Assembly: GCA_017503885.1 (NCBI GenBank)
Contig: JAFVSF010000079.1
Coordinates: 1 to 9,272, forward strand
Direction of reading: 5' to 3'
Length of the DNA stretch: 9,272 nucleotides
Source of the DNA: Clostridia bacterium
GTDB taxonomy: Bacteria > Bacillota > Clostridia > Christensenellales > Borkfalkiaceae
In this document: positions 1-5,861 of the stretch, in pieces
Position numbering within the stretch: position 1 is the first letter of the stretch
Layout of the letters: each line of letters begins with the position of its first letter
Translations under genes and position numbers: made by a program
The notes under the pieces: model-generated
Databases searched by the model: none
The model's input: only the letters and a program-made list of their open reading frames with translations
What the model was told of the DNA's origin: nothing

Positions 1-44
1 GCTCTGGCTCTGGCTCTGGCTATGGCTCTGGCGATGGCGATGGC
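1..44 (+). repeat. Hexanucleotide tandem repeat (GGCTCT variants)
   Basis: About seven copies of a six-base unit are visible (GGCTCT three or more times, then GGCTAT, GGCTCT, GGCGAT, GGCGAT, GGCTCC), continuing off the left edge. In frame they encode Gly alternating with Ser, Tyr or Asp. The tract is much richer in G and C than anything else in the window. Because the unit is a multiple of three, gain or loss of copies would change the length without breaking the frame. Confidence 0.9.
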
Positions 45-527
45 TCCAAAATTGTAAAACTTGGAAATGACTGGGTGTTTTACATTGACGAAATACCTAC
101 AATCATTAGAACTATTCGTGGCAATTTTGCAAGAGGTTATACGATTTCGGACGATTATCAACTTACTCCTTGTGTAGTTGCAAAGGACGAAATAAACGGT
201 TATTTTGCACACGGTAAAACCGTCAAAGAAGCATACAATTCCTTGCAAGAAAAGATTTGCAATAATATGACATTAGAACAAAAAATAACTTTATTTACTA
301 AAACTTTTGACAAAAAGAAAAAGTATAAAGGAACGGAGTTTTTCAAATGGCATAATTTATTAACTGGAAGCTGTTTATTTGGCAGAAAAGAATTTGTAAA
401 AAATAAAGGGCTTGATTTGGAACAAACTTATACCGTATTGGAATTTATTAGCTTAACTAAAACATCTTACGGTGGAAGCATCATTTCTAAATTGTCCAAG
501 TATTACGAGGTGAAAGATGGCGAATAA
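3..527 (+). CDS. Phage protein with Gly-rich repeat, 3' part (5' end outside window)
   Basis: The frame is open from the window edge to TAA at 525-527, so this is the C-terminal 174 codons of a longer gene; the first in-window start codon (GTG at 75) has no ribosome binding site and is not the real start. Codons 1-14 alternate Gly with Ser, Tyr or Asp, encoded by a GGCTCT-type hexamer repeat. After that comes a globular, charged region of about 155 residues with recognisable islands such as FAHGKTVKEA and LLTGSCLFGRKEFV. I have a general memory of gut-phage proteins with a Gly/Ser/Asp/Tyr repeat tract followed by a similar C-terminal domain, but I know no function. There is no signal peptide or membrane segment in the visible part. 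Its end overlaps the next gene by 11 bases, so the two are probably translationally coupled. Confidence 0.75.
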   Translation, partial: SGSGSGYGSGDGDGSKIVKLGNDWVFYIDEIPTIIRTIRGNFARGYTISDDYQLTPCVVAKDEINGYFAHGKTVKEAYNSLQEKICNNMTLEQKITLFTKTFDKKKKYKGTEFFKWHNLLTGSCLFGRKEFVKNKGLDLEQTYTVLEFISLTKTSYGGSIISKLSKYYEVKDGE

Positions 528-753
528 GAATTTGTTTAACTTTTATCTTGACGATGAAGTTAAGAATAAAGCAGTAGAAAAACTAGTAAGACTCAGTGGC
601 GACAAACCGAAAGGTCAGTTGGCAGCATTGATTAGAGTTTTACTTAAACAATTTGTAGCTACTCCGGACGATAAAGTAAATCCATTACTTATTGAAGCTG
701 TAGCCGCAGAATATGAGTTTAGTGCAAAATTAAATAAAAGGAGCAGACTATGA
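517..753 (+). CDS. Small ribbon-helix-helix-like protein
   Basis: The 78-residue product starts FNFYLDDEVKNKAVEKLVRL, a short strand followed by helices, then a second predicted helix around residues 34-46 (QLAALIRVLLKQF). This order resembles MetJ/Arc/CopG-type ribbon-helix-helix DNA-binding proteins, where the N-terminal strand pairs in a dimer and contacts DNA. A transcriptional or plasmid-like regulator role is inference from fold-like pattern only. ATG 517 is preceded by GAGGTG at 507-512 and overlaps the end of the upstream gene. The gene ends at TGA 751-753, which overlaps the ATG of a tiny downstream gene (ATGA). The C-terminus is basic (LNKRSRL). A general phage protein of unknown function remains possible. 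Confidence 0.75.
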   Translation: MANKNLFNFYLDDEVKNKAVEKLVRLSGDKPKGQLAALIRVLLKQFVATPDDKVNPLLIEAVAAEYEFSAKLNKRSRL

Positions 754-827
754 CGTCGTTAATAATGTCAATAATGGTACTATTTGCAGCTATTATCGTA
801 GCAATAAACAACGGAGGTAATTTTTAA
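750..827 (+). CDS. 25-residue predicted membrane peptide
   Basis: ATG 750-752 overlaps the previous stop as ATGA and has an AAAAGGAG site at 737-743 with six bases of spacing, a near-ideal arrangement. The frame runs 25 codons to TAA 825-827, which overlaps the next ATG (TAATG). After a three-residue start the peptide is an almost uninterrupted hydrophobic stretch (residues 4-19, Leu, Ile, Met, Val, Phe and Ala), ending in a polar NNGGNF tail: a single membrane span. The tail codons also contain the ribosome binding site of the DUF3310 gene. Its translation may therefore mainly serve coupling, or it may be a small membrane-acting phage peptide. I see no family. Confidence 0.55.
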   Translation: MTSLIMSIMVLFAAIIVAINNGGNF

Positions 828-1045
828 TGAGTGATAACGTAAACCATCCATCACATTATACTGATGGTAAAATTGAAGTAATTGAGTTTATTGAGGACAA
901 AAATCTTAACTATCATAAAGGTAACGCAATTAAATACATCTGCAGAGCAGGTAAGAAAGACCCTCAAAAGGAAATAGAAGATTTGCAAAAAGCTATTTGG
1001 TATATTAACAGGGAAATTAGAAACCTTAAGCGGAGGACAAAATGA
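827..1045 (+). CDS. DUF3310 family protein (possible nucleotide kinase)
   Basis: The 72-residue product has the DUF3310 signature nearly end to end: NHPSHY at residues 6-11, KIEVIEFIED at 15-24, GNAIKYICRAGKK at 32-44 and DLQKAIWYINREI at 52-64. This small domain is widespread in phages and occurs in T7 gp1.7, which is known as a nucleoside monophosphate kinase; whether this short stand-alone copy is catalytic cannot be judged from sequence. A role in deoxynucleotide supply would fit the thymidylate genes downstream. The ribosome binding site GGAGGT at 813-818 lies inside the preceding mini-gene. The stop TGA (1043-1045) overlaps the ligase start as ATGA. Confidence 0.9.
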   Translation: MSDNVNHPSHYTDGKIEVIEFIEDKNLNYHKGNAIKYICRAGKKDPQKEIEDLQKAIWYINREIRNLKRRTK

Positions 1046-2358
1046 CGTTACAGCAAAGAATAGATTATTTAACTTACGTATTTAATTTATTGCAAGATAC
1101 TAACTCACGAACGGAAAAAGAACAAATAGTTAAAGACATCGACCCAAACTATAAGGAAGATTTTGACTTCGTAATTGAATGCTTAGCAGGAAAACATAAG
1201 TTCGGTTATACTTATAAACGGTATCCATTTTTGTATAACTCAAGCATTTGTTCAATGACTGTAAAATCAGTACTTCAATTCTTACTTACACCTGCAAAGG
1301 AAAAAGATTTAAGCACAGGGAATATTGCAGCATACGTATCATTAACTACCAACTGGGCAGACTTCTTTGAACCTATTGTAAACAGAACCTTAAGACTTGG
1401 TATAGGTGAAAGCTTAATAGAAAAAAGTATTATTGCTCCAATGCTGGCCAAAAAGTTTGAAGGCGACATCAAATTTGCAAAAGACGGTTATTTTGTAACG
1501 GAAAAACTTGACGGCAACAGATGTATTGCTAGATGGGACGGAGAAAAATGGAATTTTACTTCCAGAAACGGAAAGCCTATGCACGTAAACTTTGATATGA
1601 GTGGAATGGACAAACGATATGTTTATGACGGGGAAGTACTTAGTCCTTTGCAAACGAATAACTCACGAAAGTTAGAGGCTATGTTATTTGGTAGAGGTAA
1701 TAATAACTTTAAGAGCAACGATGCTGATTTTAACTATACTTCCGGTATGATAAACAGACATACGACAGATAAGAAATTGGTATACAATGTTTTTGATATT
1801 GTAGATACTAACAGTTCTTATGTAGACCGTAGATTGGAACTTGAAAAGTTTAATGTAATTGATGTAGGTCCTGACGTTAGAATTGTTCCAGTGCTTGCTC
1901 ATTATAGAACTGCTGACGAATTAAAAACAGATGTTTGGAGACTGTTAAATAAAGTTACGGACACTGGTGCGGAAGGCCTAATGATTAACCTTGCAAATGC
2001 GAATTATTTGAACAAACGAACTGACCAATTACTTAAACTTAAAAAAGTATATACTATGGATATGAAAGTGACGGATTGGTCTTACGGAACTGGCAAATAT
2101 GAAAGTATGCTAGGCAACTTATATTGTGAAGCTATTTTTGAAGGAAAGTTAGTTAGTTGTTGTGTAGGAACAGGTATTAGCGACGAACAAAGAGAGCGTT
2201 GGGCTCTATATCCTGAAGAAATAGTTGGAAAAATAATAGAAGTAAGTTATTTTTCGTTAAGTCAAGAGGCAATTAACAGAGGAACTAATAAATACTCGTT
2301 GAGATTTCCAAGACTTAAACGAGTTAGAACTGACAAAACTGAAACTAGTCAATACTAA
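1042..2358 (+). CDS. ATP-dependent DNA ligase
   Basis: This seals nicks in duplex DNA through a lysine-AMP intermediate and would join Okazaki fragments or recombination intermediates. All nucleotidyltransferase motifs are visible in the 438-residue protein: motif I EKLDGNR with adenylated Lys155; motif III YDGEV (Glu198); motif IIIa YNVFDIVD around 248-255; motif IV GAEGLM (Glu311); motif V LKLKK about 331-335; and motif VI FPRLKRVRTDK about 422-432 near the end of the C-terminal OB fold. Residues 1-130 match the usual place of an N-terminal DNA-binding region but are divergent. ATG 1042 has GGAGG at 1032-1036. The set of motifs argues for an active enzyme, and ATP dependence follows from the family. 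Confidence 0.95.
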   Translation: MTLQQRIDYLTYVFNLLQDTNSRTEKEQIVKDIDPNYKEDFDFVIECLAGKHKFGYTYKRYPFLYNSSICSMTVKSVLQFLLTPAKEKDLSTGNIAAYVSLTTNWADFFEPIVNRTLRLGIGESLIEKSIIAPMLAKKFEGDIKFAKDGYFVTEKLDGNRCIARWDGEKWNFTSRNGKPMHVNFDMSGMDKRYVYDGEVLSPLQTNNSRKLEAMLFGRGNNNFKSNDADFNYTSGMINRHTTDKKLVYNVFDIVDTNSSYVDRRLELEKFNVIDVGPDVRIVPVLAHYRTADELKTDVWRLLNKVTDTGAEGLMINLANANYLNKRTDQLLKLKKVYTMDMKVTDWSYGTGKYESMLGNLYCEAIFEGKLVSCCVGTGISDEQRERWALYPEEIVGKIIEVSYFSLSQEAINRGTNKYSLRFPRLKRVRTDKTETSQY

Positions 2359-2367
2359 GGAGGCTTT

Positions 2368-2925
2368 ATGGAAAAATATAAGTATTTTGAAACAGAGCTT
2401 AATAGCATTAAGGATAAAACAATTCATAAACTGACTATTGATGTTTTAGAAAAAGTAAATGAAAAGTTCTTTATTGAACCTGCATCAAGTACAGGAAAAT
2501 ACCATCCTGACTATGCGCAAGGCGAAGGCGGTTTATACAGGCATACTTGTGCTGCAGTAAAGATTGCTAATAGTTTACTTAGTTTAGAATACTATGACAA
2601 ATTATTTAGTGATAGCTTAAAGGACTACATTCGAGCTGCAATAATCTTGCACGACTGTTGTAAATCCGGCATAGATTTTGAAAGACCGTTTACTTGTCAC
2701 GAGCACCCTTTGCTAGCTTGCGATTTAATACGAGATACTATAGGTCCGTGTGAATACACGGATGCTGTATGTAATTTGATTAAGACACATATGGGACAAT
2801 GGACTAAATGTAAGCGAAGCAGGATAGAACTTCCGGCTCCTGAAACCACAGTCCAAATGTTTGTACATACTTGTGATTATCTTGCAAGTAGAAAGTTTTT
2901 AGAAGTAAAATTTGACCAGGAATAA
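2368..2925 (+). CDS. HD-domain phosphohydrolase
   Basis: This is a 185-residue metal-dependent phosphohydrolase of the HD superfamily. The metal-binding pattern is intact: His59 in GGLYRHTCAA, the His95-Asp96 pair in ILHDCCKSG, His111/His113 in CHEHPLLA, His141 in IKTHMGQW, and Asp170 in VHTCDYLASR. The extra His residues between the HD pair and the final Asp resemble the larger HD metal sites. Substrate cannot be read from the sequence; nucleotides, oligonucleotides or cyclic nucleotides are all possible. Its place next to DNA ligase and upstream of a nucleotide block suggests nucleotide turnover. The AAGGAGG site at 2357-2363 overlaps the ligase stop, so the two are co-translated. No gene follows within 100 bases, so this ends the first cluster. 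Confidence 0.88.
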   Translation: MEKYKYFETELNSIKDKTIHKLTIDVLEKVNEKFFIEPASSTGKYHPDYAQGEGGLYRHTCAAVKIANSLLSLEYYDKLFSDSLKDYIRAAIILHDCCKSGIDFERPFTCHEHPLLACDLIRDTIGPCEYTDAVCNLIKTHMGQWTKCKRSRIELPAPETTVQMFVHTCDYLASRKFLEVKFDQE

Positions 2926-2926
2926 T

Positions 2927-2955
2927 TTGCTTTTAGACTGATTTTAATATATAAT
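2927..2955 (+). promoter_or_regulatory. Sigma70/SigA-like promoter
   Basis: TTGCTT at 2927-2932 and a perfect TATAAT at 2950-2955 are separated by 17 bases, the optimal spacing. This is the only gene-free place in the first 8 kb large enough for a promoter, and it faces the nucleotide-metabolism block. The -35 box matches only three of six bases. The -10 box lies in one arm of a long inverted repeat, so AT-richness alone could have produced the match. Confidence 0.5.
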
Positions 2956-3019
2956 ATGAGAGAGGCTGAAGATTTATTCAATAGACCATATAATCTTTCT
3001 CTATTATATATTAAAAATC
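2940..3019 (+). repeat. Long imperfect inverted repeat / hairpin
   Basis: Bases 2940-2956 (GATTTTAATATATAATA) pair with 3002-3019, with a single unpaired base. The pairing continues inward through GAGA 2958-2961 with TCTC 2998-3001 and AAGATT 2969-2974 with AATCTT 2992-2997, leaving a seven-base bulge (GAGGCTG, 2962-2968) and a loop of about 17 bases. That is roughly 27 pairs in an 80-base element. It has no T-run after it, so it does not look like a simple intrinsic terminator. It could be a DNA cruciform, an operator region or an RNA structure read through from upstream. Confidence 0.75.
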
Positions 3020-3034
3020 GCCAAAGGAAATATT

Positions 3035-3127
3035 ATGATTGGTTATATTATTAAAAATTATGAATATAATATAACACAGGGACCAAAAATCTTACCTGTG
3101 AAAAAGAGGTTAACTTATGAACAATGA
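3035..3127 (+). CDS. Possible 30-residue peptide in leader region
   Basis: ATG 3035 is preceded by AAAGGA at 3023-3028 with six bases of spacing, and the frame runs 30 codons to TGA 3125-3127, overlapping the first 11 bases of the next gene in another frame. The peptide begins MIGYIIKNYEYNI and is rich in Lys, Tyr and Ile; I recognise no family. It could be a leader peptide coupling translation into the 3117 gene, or a chance frame in AT-rich DNA. The overlapping layout is like that of confirmed neighbours, which is the main support. Confidence 0.3.
   Translation: MIGYIIKNYEYNITQGPKILPVKKRLTYEQ
3075..3100 (+). promoter_or_regulatory. Small inverted repeat before the 3117 gene
   Basis: CACAGG (3075-3080) and CCTGTG (3095-3100) are exact six-base complements separated by 14 AT-rich bases, ending just before the ribosome binding site AAAAAGAGG (3101-3109). 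It could be an operator half-site pair or an mRNA hairpin affecting initiation at 3117. A six-base match of this kind may also be chance. Confidence 0.3.
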
Positions 3128-3380
3128 ACAACAAAATGTAGCAACTACACCTGACGACAAGGTTATTTTGATGGCTGTCGCATTTAGCGAAAGCAAAAAT
3201 TCCTATATCGTCGACTTGGCAAAAGGCTCTAACGTAGCAGAGACGGCTTTTGCTATGAGCGTCGTAATTAAATGCTTAATGAAAGACGGAATTATTAAGT
3301 CTCCGACTGATGTAACAGACCTTATCAATAAGTATTTGAACGACCCGCAATACGAAGAGGTAAAAGAGGATGCGAATTGA
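3117..3380 (+). CDS. Small protein of unknown function
   Basis: I do not recognise this 87-residue acidic protein. After a polar N-terminal stretch (MNNEQQNVATTPDDK) it has a strand-like VILMAVAFS segment, then a helix-like region with AETAFAMSVVIKCLMKDGII and an acidic tail (YEEVKEDAN). There is no signal peptide, membrane span or Cys/His metal pattern. ATG 3117 has AAAAAGAGG upstream at 3101-3109. It is the first sure gene after the intergenic promoter/hairpin region and overlaps the deoxyribosyltransferase-like gene by 11 bases, so it is expected to be made in step with it. A small accessory or regulatory subunit is possible but unsupported. Confidence 0.7.
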   Translation: MNNEQQNVATTPDDKVILMAVAFSESKNSYIVDLAKGSNVAETAFAMSVVIKCLMKDGIIKSPTDVTDLINKYLNDPQYEEVKEDAN

Positions 3381-3954
3381 AGCAGGAAAAACAGGAAAAG
3401 CTAAAGGAATTAGTACTTATAATCAACTTGACATAGCAGATTTACGAAAAGTAATCGACAGTGAAGCAGATATAGCTTTAAGCAGTGTGCTTTGTAGCAA
3501 AGAACCTATTCCTACTTGTATTAAAACTAAAAAGTTATACTTTGCAGGACCGTGGTTCAACGAAAAATCTAACGCATTTTACAACTCTATTCTTACTATT
3601 GCAAATATGTGTGAACTATTTACTGACTATGACATTTTCTTTCCAAGATGTCAAGTAAATAAAACACCGTTTAATGCATTTATGAAGAACGTAGGCAATA
3701 TACAAGATGCCGATATGGTCGTAGCATTCGTAGACGATAAAGATGTTGGAACAGCTTGGGAAATCGGTATGGCTTATTCACTTAACAAAAAGATTGTTTT
3801 AATCGGACTTGACGATACTACTTTCTTATCTCATACTAATGTTATGTTAGCATTTACCGGTACTTGTACTACTTTAAGAGAGTTCGCAAAACTTTTAGTA
3901 GGAAAAGATTATAGAACAATAGAAATTGAAGATAAATGGGAGGGCATTGAATAA
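3370..3954 (+). CDS. Nucleoside 2-deoxyribosyltransferase-like protein
   Basis: The family (Pfam PF05014) moves 2-deoxyribose between bases, or hydrolyses deoxynucleoside (mono)phosphates, through a Glu nucleophile. In this 194-residue protein the core starts at about residue 53 with KKLYFAGPWF, continues with FFPR at 90-93 and NIQDADMVVAFVDD at 110-123, and has the family hallmark DVGTAWEIGMAY at 125-136, where Glu131 is the expected nucleophile. Residues 1-50 are an extra N-terminal segment with a helical stretch that I cannot assign. The gene overlaps its upstream neighbour, with GAGG at 3357-3360 as likely ribosome binding site, and its stop forms TAATG with the ThyX-like gene. That tight link suggests a shared job in deoxynucleotide remodelling or base modification; the actual substrate is unknown. 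Confidence 0.85.
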   Translation: MRIEAGKTGKAKGISTYNQLDIADLRKVIDSEADIALSSVLCSKEPIPTCIKTKKLYFAGPWFNEKSNAFYNSILTIANMCELFTDYDIFFPRCQVNKTPFNAFMKNVGNIQDADMVVAFVDDKDVGTAWEIGMAYSLNKKIVLIGLDDTTFLSHTNVMLAFTGTCTTLREFAKLLVGKDYRTIEIEDKWEGIE

Positions 3955-4925
3955 TGGCTAAGTTTAATAAAGGTTATTCAAACATTAAAGTAAAGTTACT
4001 TTCTTTTGAAGGTGACAATTTGGCAAAAAGAGCATATCAGTTTGGTGTTTATGGTAGTGATGCTTATAAAATTCCTGATGCTGATTATGCAGAAGACAAA
4101 ATGGAAGTTAGACGATTTGTAGGCGAAGTTCTTAACGGAACCACATTTCCTAAGTTTCTTATGGAGGCAACAAGAATTGAGTTTGCTGTGGAAGGCATCA
4201 GTAGAATTTGTTTGGCTCAGTTGACGAGAGACAACGCAATCTTTTGTAGTGAAAGCCACGGACTTAGACCTTTGAGTCAGGAGTTTAATATTCCACTTAA
4301 TATTGCAAATGACGAGTCTATTATGAGTAAACTTGAACAGGCTCAAAAACTTTTAGAAAAAGCATATATTGAATGCTGTGAAAAAGAAATTCCTTTTCCT
4401 GAGTCAAGATATATTTGTTTGCACAGTCAAACGATTTCTCTTACTTGTAGCTTTACCCCTTCGGCATTTGCAAGAGCTTGTTATTCCAGAACTAATAATA
4501 GTTTTTGTGACGAGCTTAATTACGTATATCGTAAAATGTTCCGTGCAATTATGAAGGCCATTTGCTCTTTGAAGGACGAAAACTCTAAAGTACTTTGGAG
4601 CTGGCTCATTAACGAAAAGAAATGCATTGACGATAATTTCTATAAGAGAACTAACGTATTTAACGGAGATTTCTTACCTTTTGATAATACTCCTGTTAAA
4701 GCTCCTGCTCAAAACGATTGGAGAAAATCCTGTTGGAAAATTGAATTGGAAAGAATGCTTGAGCAAGAGCCTTATTTACTTACTGAAAAAGAAAAAATGG
4801 AAATTTCTCGTTGGAAAATTGTTGAAGGAACTGGACTTGAACTTCCTACGACTTATGATAAGCGACTTCCGAGAGCTGCAAAGAACAGTATTAAAACAAT
4901 GCCTTATTACAAGGAGAGTAAATAA
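3954..4925 (+). CDS. Divergent ThyX-like (flavin-dependent thymidylate synthase family) protein
   Basis: Canonical ThyX methylates dUMP with methylenetetrahydrofolate and FAD as a tetramer. The 323-residue product shares family features: MEATRIEFAVEGISRICLAQLTR at residues 70-92 fits the helix leading into the ThyX signature, and SRTNNSFCDELNYVYRKMF at 178-196 fits the C-terminal nucleotide-binding helix region. The signature itself is changed: where ThyX has RHRxxSxxxxSxR, this protein reads RDNAIFCSESHGLR (92-105), so the second and third residues of RHR and the expected catalytic-site Ser are not kept at their places. It is also about 80-100 residues longer than cellular ThyX. It may be a ThyX variant with altered chemistry or substrate. 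GGGAGGG at 3938-3944 precedes the TAATG start. Family membership is likely, activity uncertain. Confidence 0.78.
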   Translation: MAKFNKGYSNIKVKLLSFEGDNLAKRAYQFGVYGSDAYKIPDADYAEDKMEVRRFVGEVLNGTTFPKFLMEATRIEFAVEGISRICLAQLTRDNAIFCSESHGLRPLSQEFNIPLNIANDESIMSKLEQAQKLLEKAYIECCEKEIPFPESRYICLHSQTISLTCSFTPSAFARACYSRTNNSFCDELNYVYRKMFRAIMKAICSLKDENSKVLWSWLINEKKCIDDNFYKRTNVFNGDFLPFDNTPVKAPAQNDWRKSCWKIELERMLEQEPYLLTEKEKMEISRWKIVEGTGLELPTTYDKRLPRAAKNSIKTMPYYKESK

Positions 4926-5860
4926 TGCATAAAGATGTTAAAGACTTCATAGACAAGTTTGACATTGCAGACAACGCATTACAAATGAGATGTTTGGTTA
5001 GATGGAACGGCCGTGATTTACGTGAACGAGAAAATCTTTCCGAACACACTCACCTCGTATGTGCCTGTGCAATTAAACTTTACGACTATTTTGTAAAACA
5101 AAACTATGAGTTAAGAGAAGTAATTGACTTTGAGTATATGATACGATTAGCAATGCTTCACGACTCGTTAGAACTTCTCCGTGGCGATATTCTTTCAATT
5201 ACAAAAGATAAAGTTGAAGGACTTCGTGAACAAATTGACCAAGAAGAAACGTTGTTTGAAAATGCTATGATTGGTTGGCAAGAAACTACAACAAGAGAAG
5301 TGGTATATCTTGCAGACTTAATGGCTTGCTATAAGTTTATTGAATACGAACTTCGTTTTCCTAGTGGTGATTTTGCTACTCAAGTTTACAAACAAACTAA
5401 AAATAAGTTTGACGTAGCATATGAAAAGTTCTGTAAAGAACATAATATTGGTTTGACTGAAACTTCTACGAACAATAACATATTTGTAAAAGGCTACAAA
5501 GAAGACGCCGGAATAGATGTTTGCTTACAAGAAGACGTAACATTTATGCCAATGTCAAGCCAAAGTTTTGGTCTTAAAATTAACGTAACTCCAAAAGAAG
5601 GCGAAATGGCTATCCTTTGTAGCAGAACATCTGCTGCATCGAAAGGACTAATCGTTGCTATGTGTCCGATTGACCCGAATTATACGGGCGAAGTGGTAGC
5701 AATAGTTCATAATGTTAGTAACAGTATTATTAACTATAAGAAAGGCGAAGCATTTTGTCAGGTAGTTACAATTCCTTTTAATGAACAAAACATTGACGGA
5801 GTAGTTATTAAGAAAGAAGGCAAAAGAACCGATGGAAAACTCGGCTCTACGGGGAGGTAA
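4925..5860 (+). CDS. HD 5'-deoxynucleotidase (YfbR-like)-dUTPase fusion
   Basis: Two enzymes are in one 311-residue chain. Residues 1-175 match YfbR-type deoxynucleoside-5'-monophosphate phosphohydrolases: Arg26-Trp27 (the RW pair used for deoxyribose choice), His41 in LSEHTHL, His79-Asp80 and Glu83 in MLHDSLELLRGDI, Asp88, and Asp131 in LADLMACYKF. Residues 185-311 are a trimeric-type dUTPase with all five motifs in order: DAGIDV (194-199), SRTSAASKGL (233-242), PIDPNYTGEV (248-257, catalytic Asp250 expected), GEAFCQ (274-279) and RTDGKLGSTG (301-310). In motif V the usual uracil-stacking Phe is Leu306. The dUTPase would make dUMP; the HD part could remove phosphate from dNMPs. The start overlaps the ThyX-like stop (TAATG), with AAGGAGAG at 4911-4918. 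No linker repeat or frameshift is seen. Confidence 0.9.
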   Translation: MHKDVKDFIDKFDIADNALQMRCLVRWNGRDLRERENLSEHTHLVCACAIKLYDYFVKQNYELREVIDFEYMIRLAMLHDSLELLRGDILSITKDKVEGLREQIDQEETLFENAMIGWQETTTREVVYLADLMACYKFIEYELRFPSGDFATQVYKQTKNKFDVAYEKFCKEHNIGLTETSTNNNIFVKGYKEDAGIDVCLQEDVTFMPMSSQSFGLKINVTPKEGEMAILCSRTSAASKGLIVAMCPIDPNYTGEVVAIVHNVSNSIINYKKGEAFCQVVTIPFNEQNIDGVVIKKEGKRTDGKLGSTGR

Positions 5861-5861
5861 T

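Noticed and set aside
2926..3034. Hairpin at 2940-3019 as an intrinsic terminator
   Set aside because: There is no U-run after the stem, the stem is AT-rich, and the loop and bulge are large.
649..3165. Shared VA(T)TPDDKV peptide in the proteins at 517 and 3117
   Set aside because: Only about eight residues match, codons differ and the surrounding sequences are unrelated; too short to support common origin.
3996..4346. Minus-strand frame inside the ThyX-like gene
   Set aside because: It has no ribosome binding site or recognisable protein pattern and lies wholly within a gene with clear family features.
4369..4932. Two + strand frames (from 4369 and 4627) inside the ThyX-like gene
   Set aside because: Both are other-frame readings of the conserved C-terminal half and lack initiation signals.
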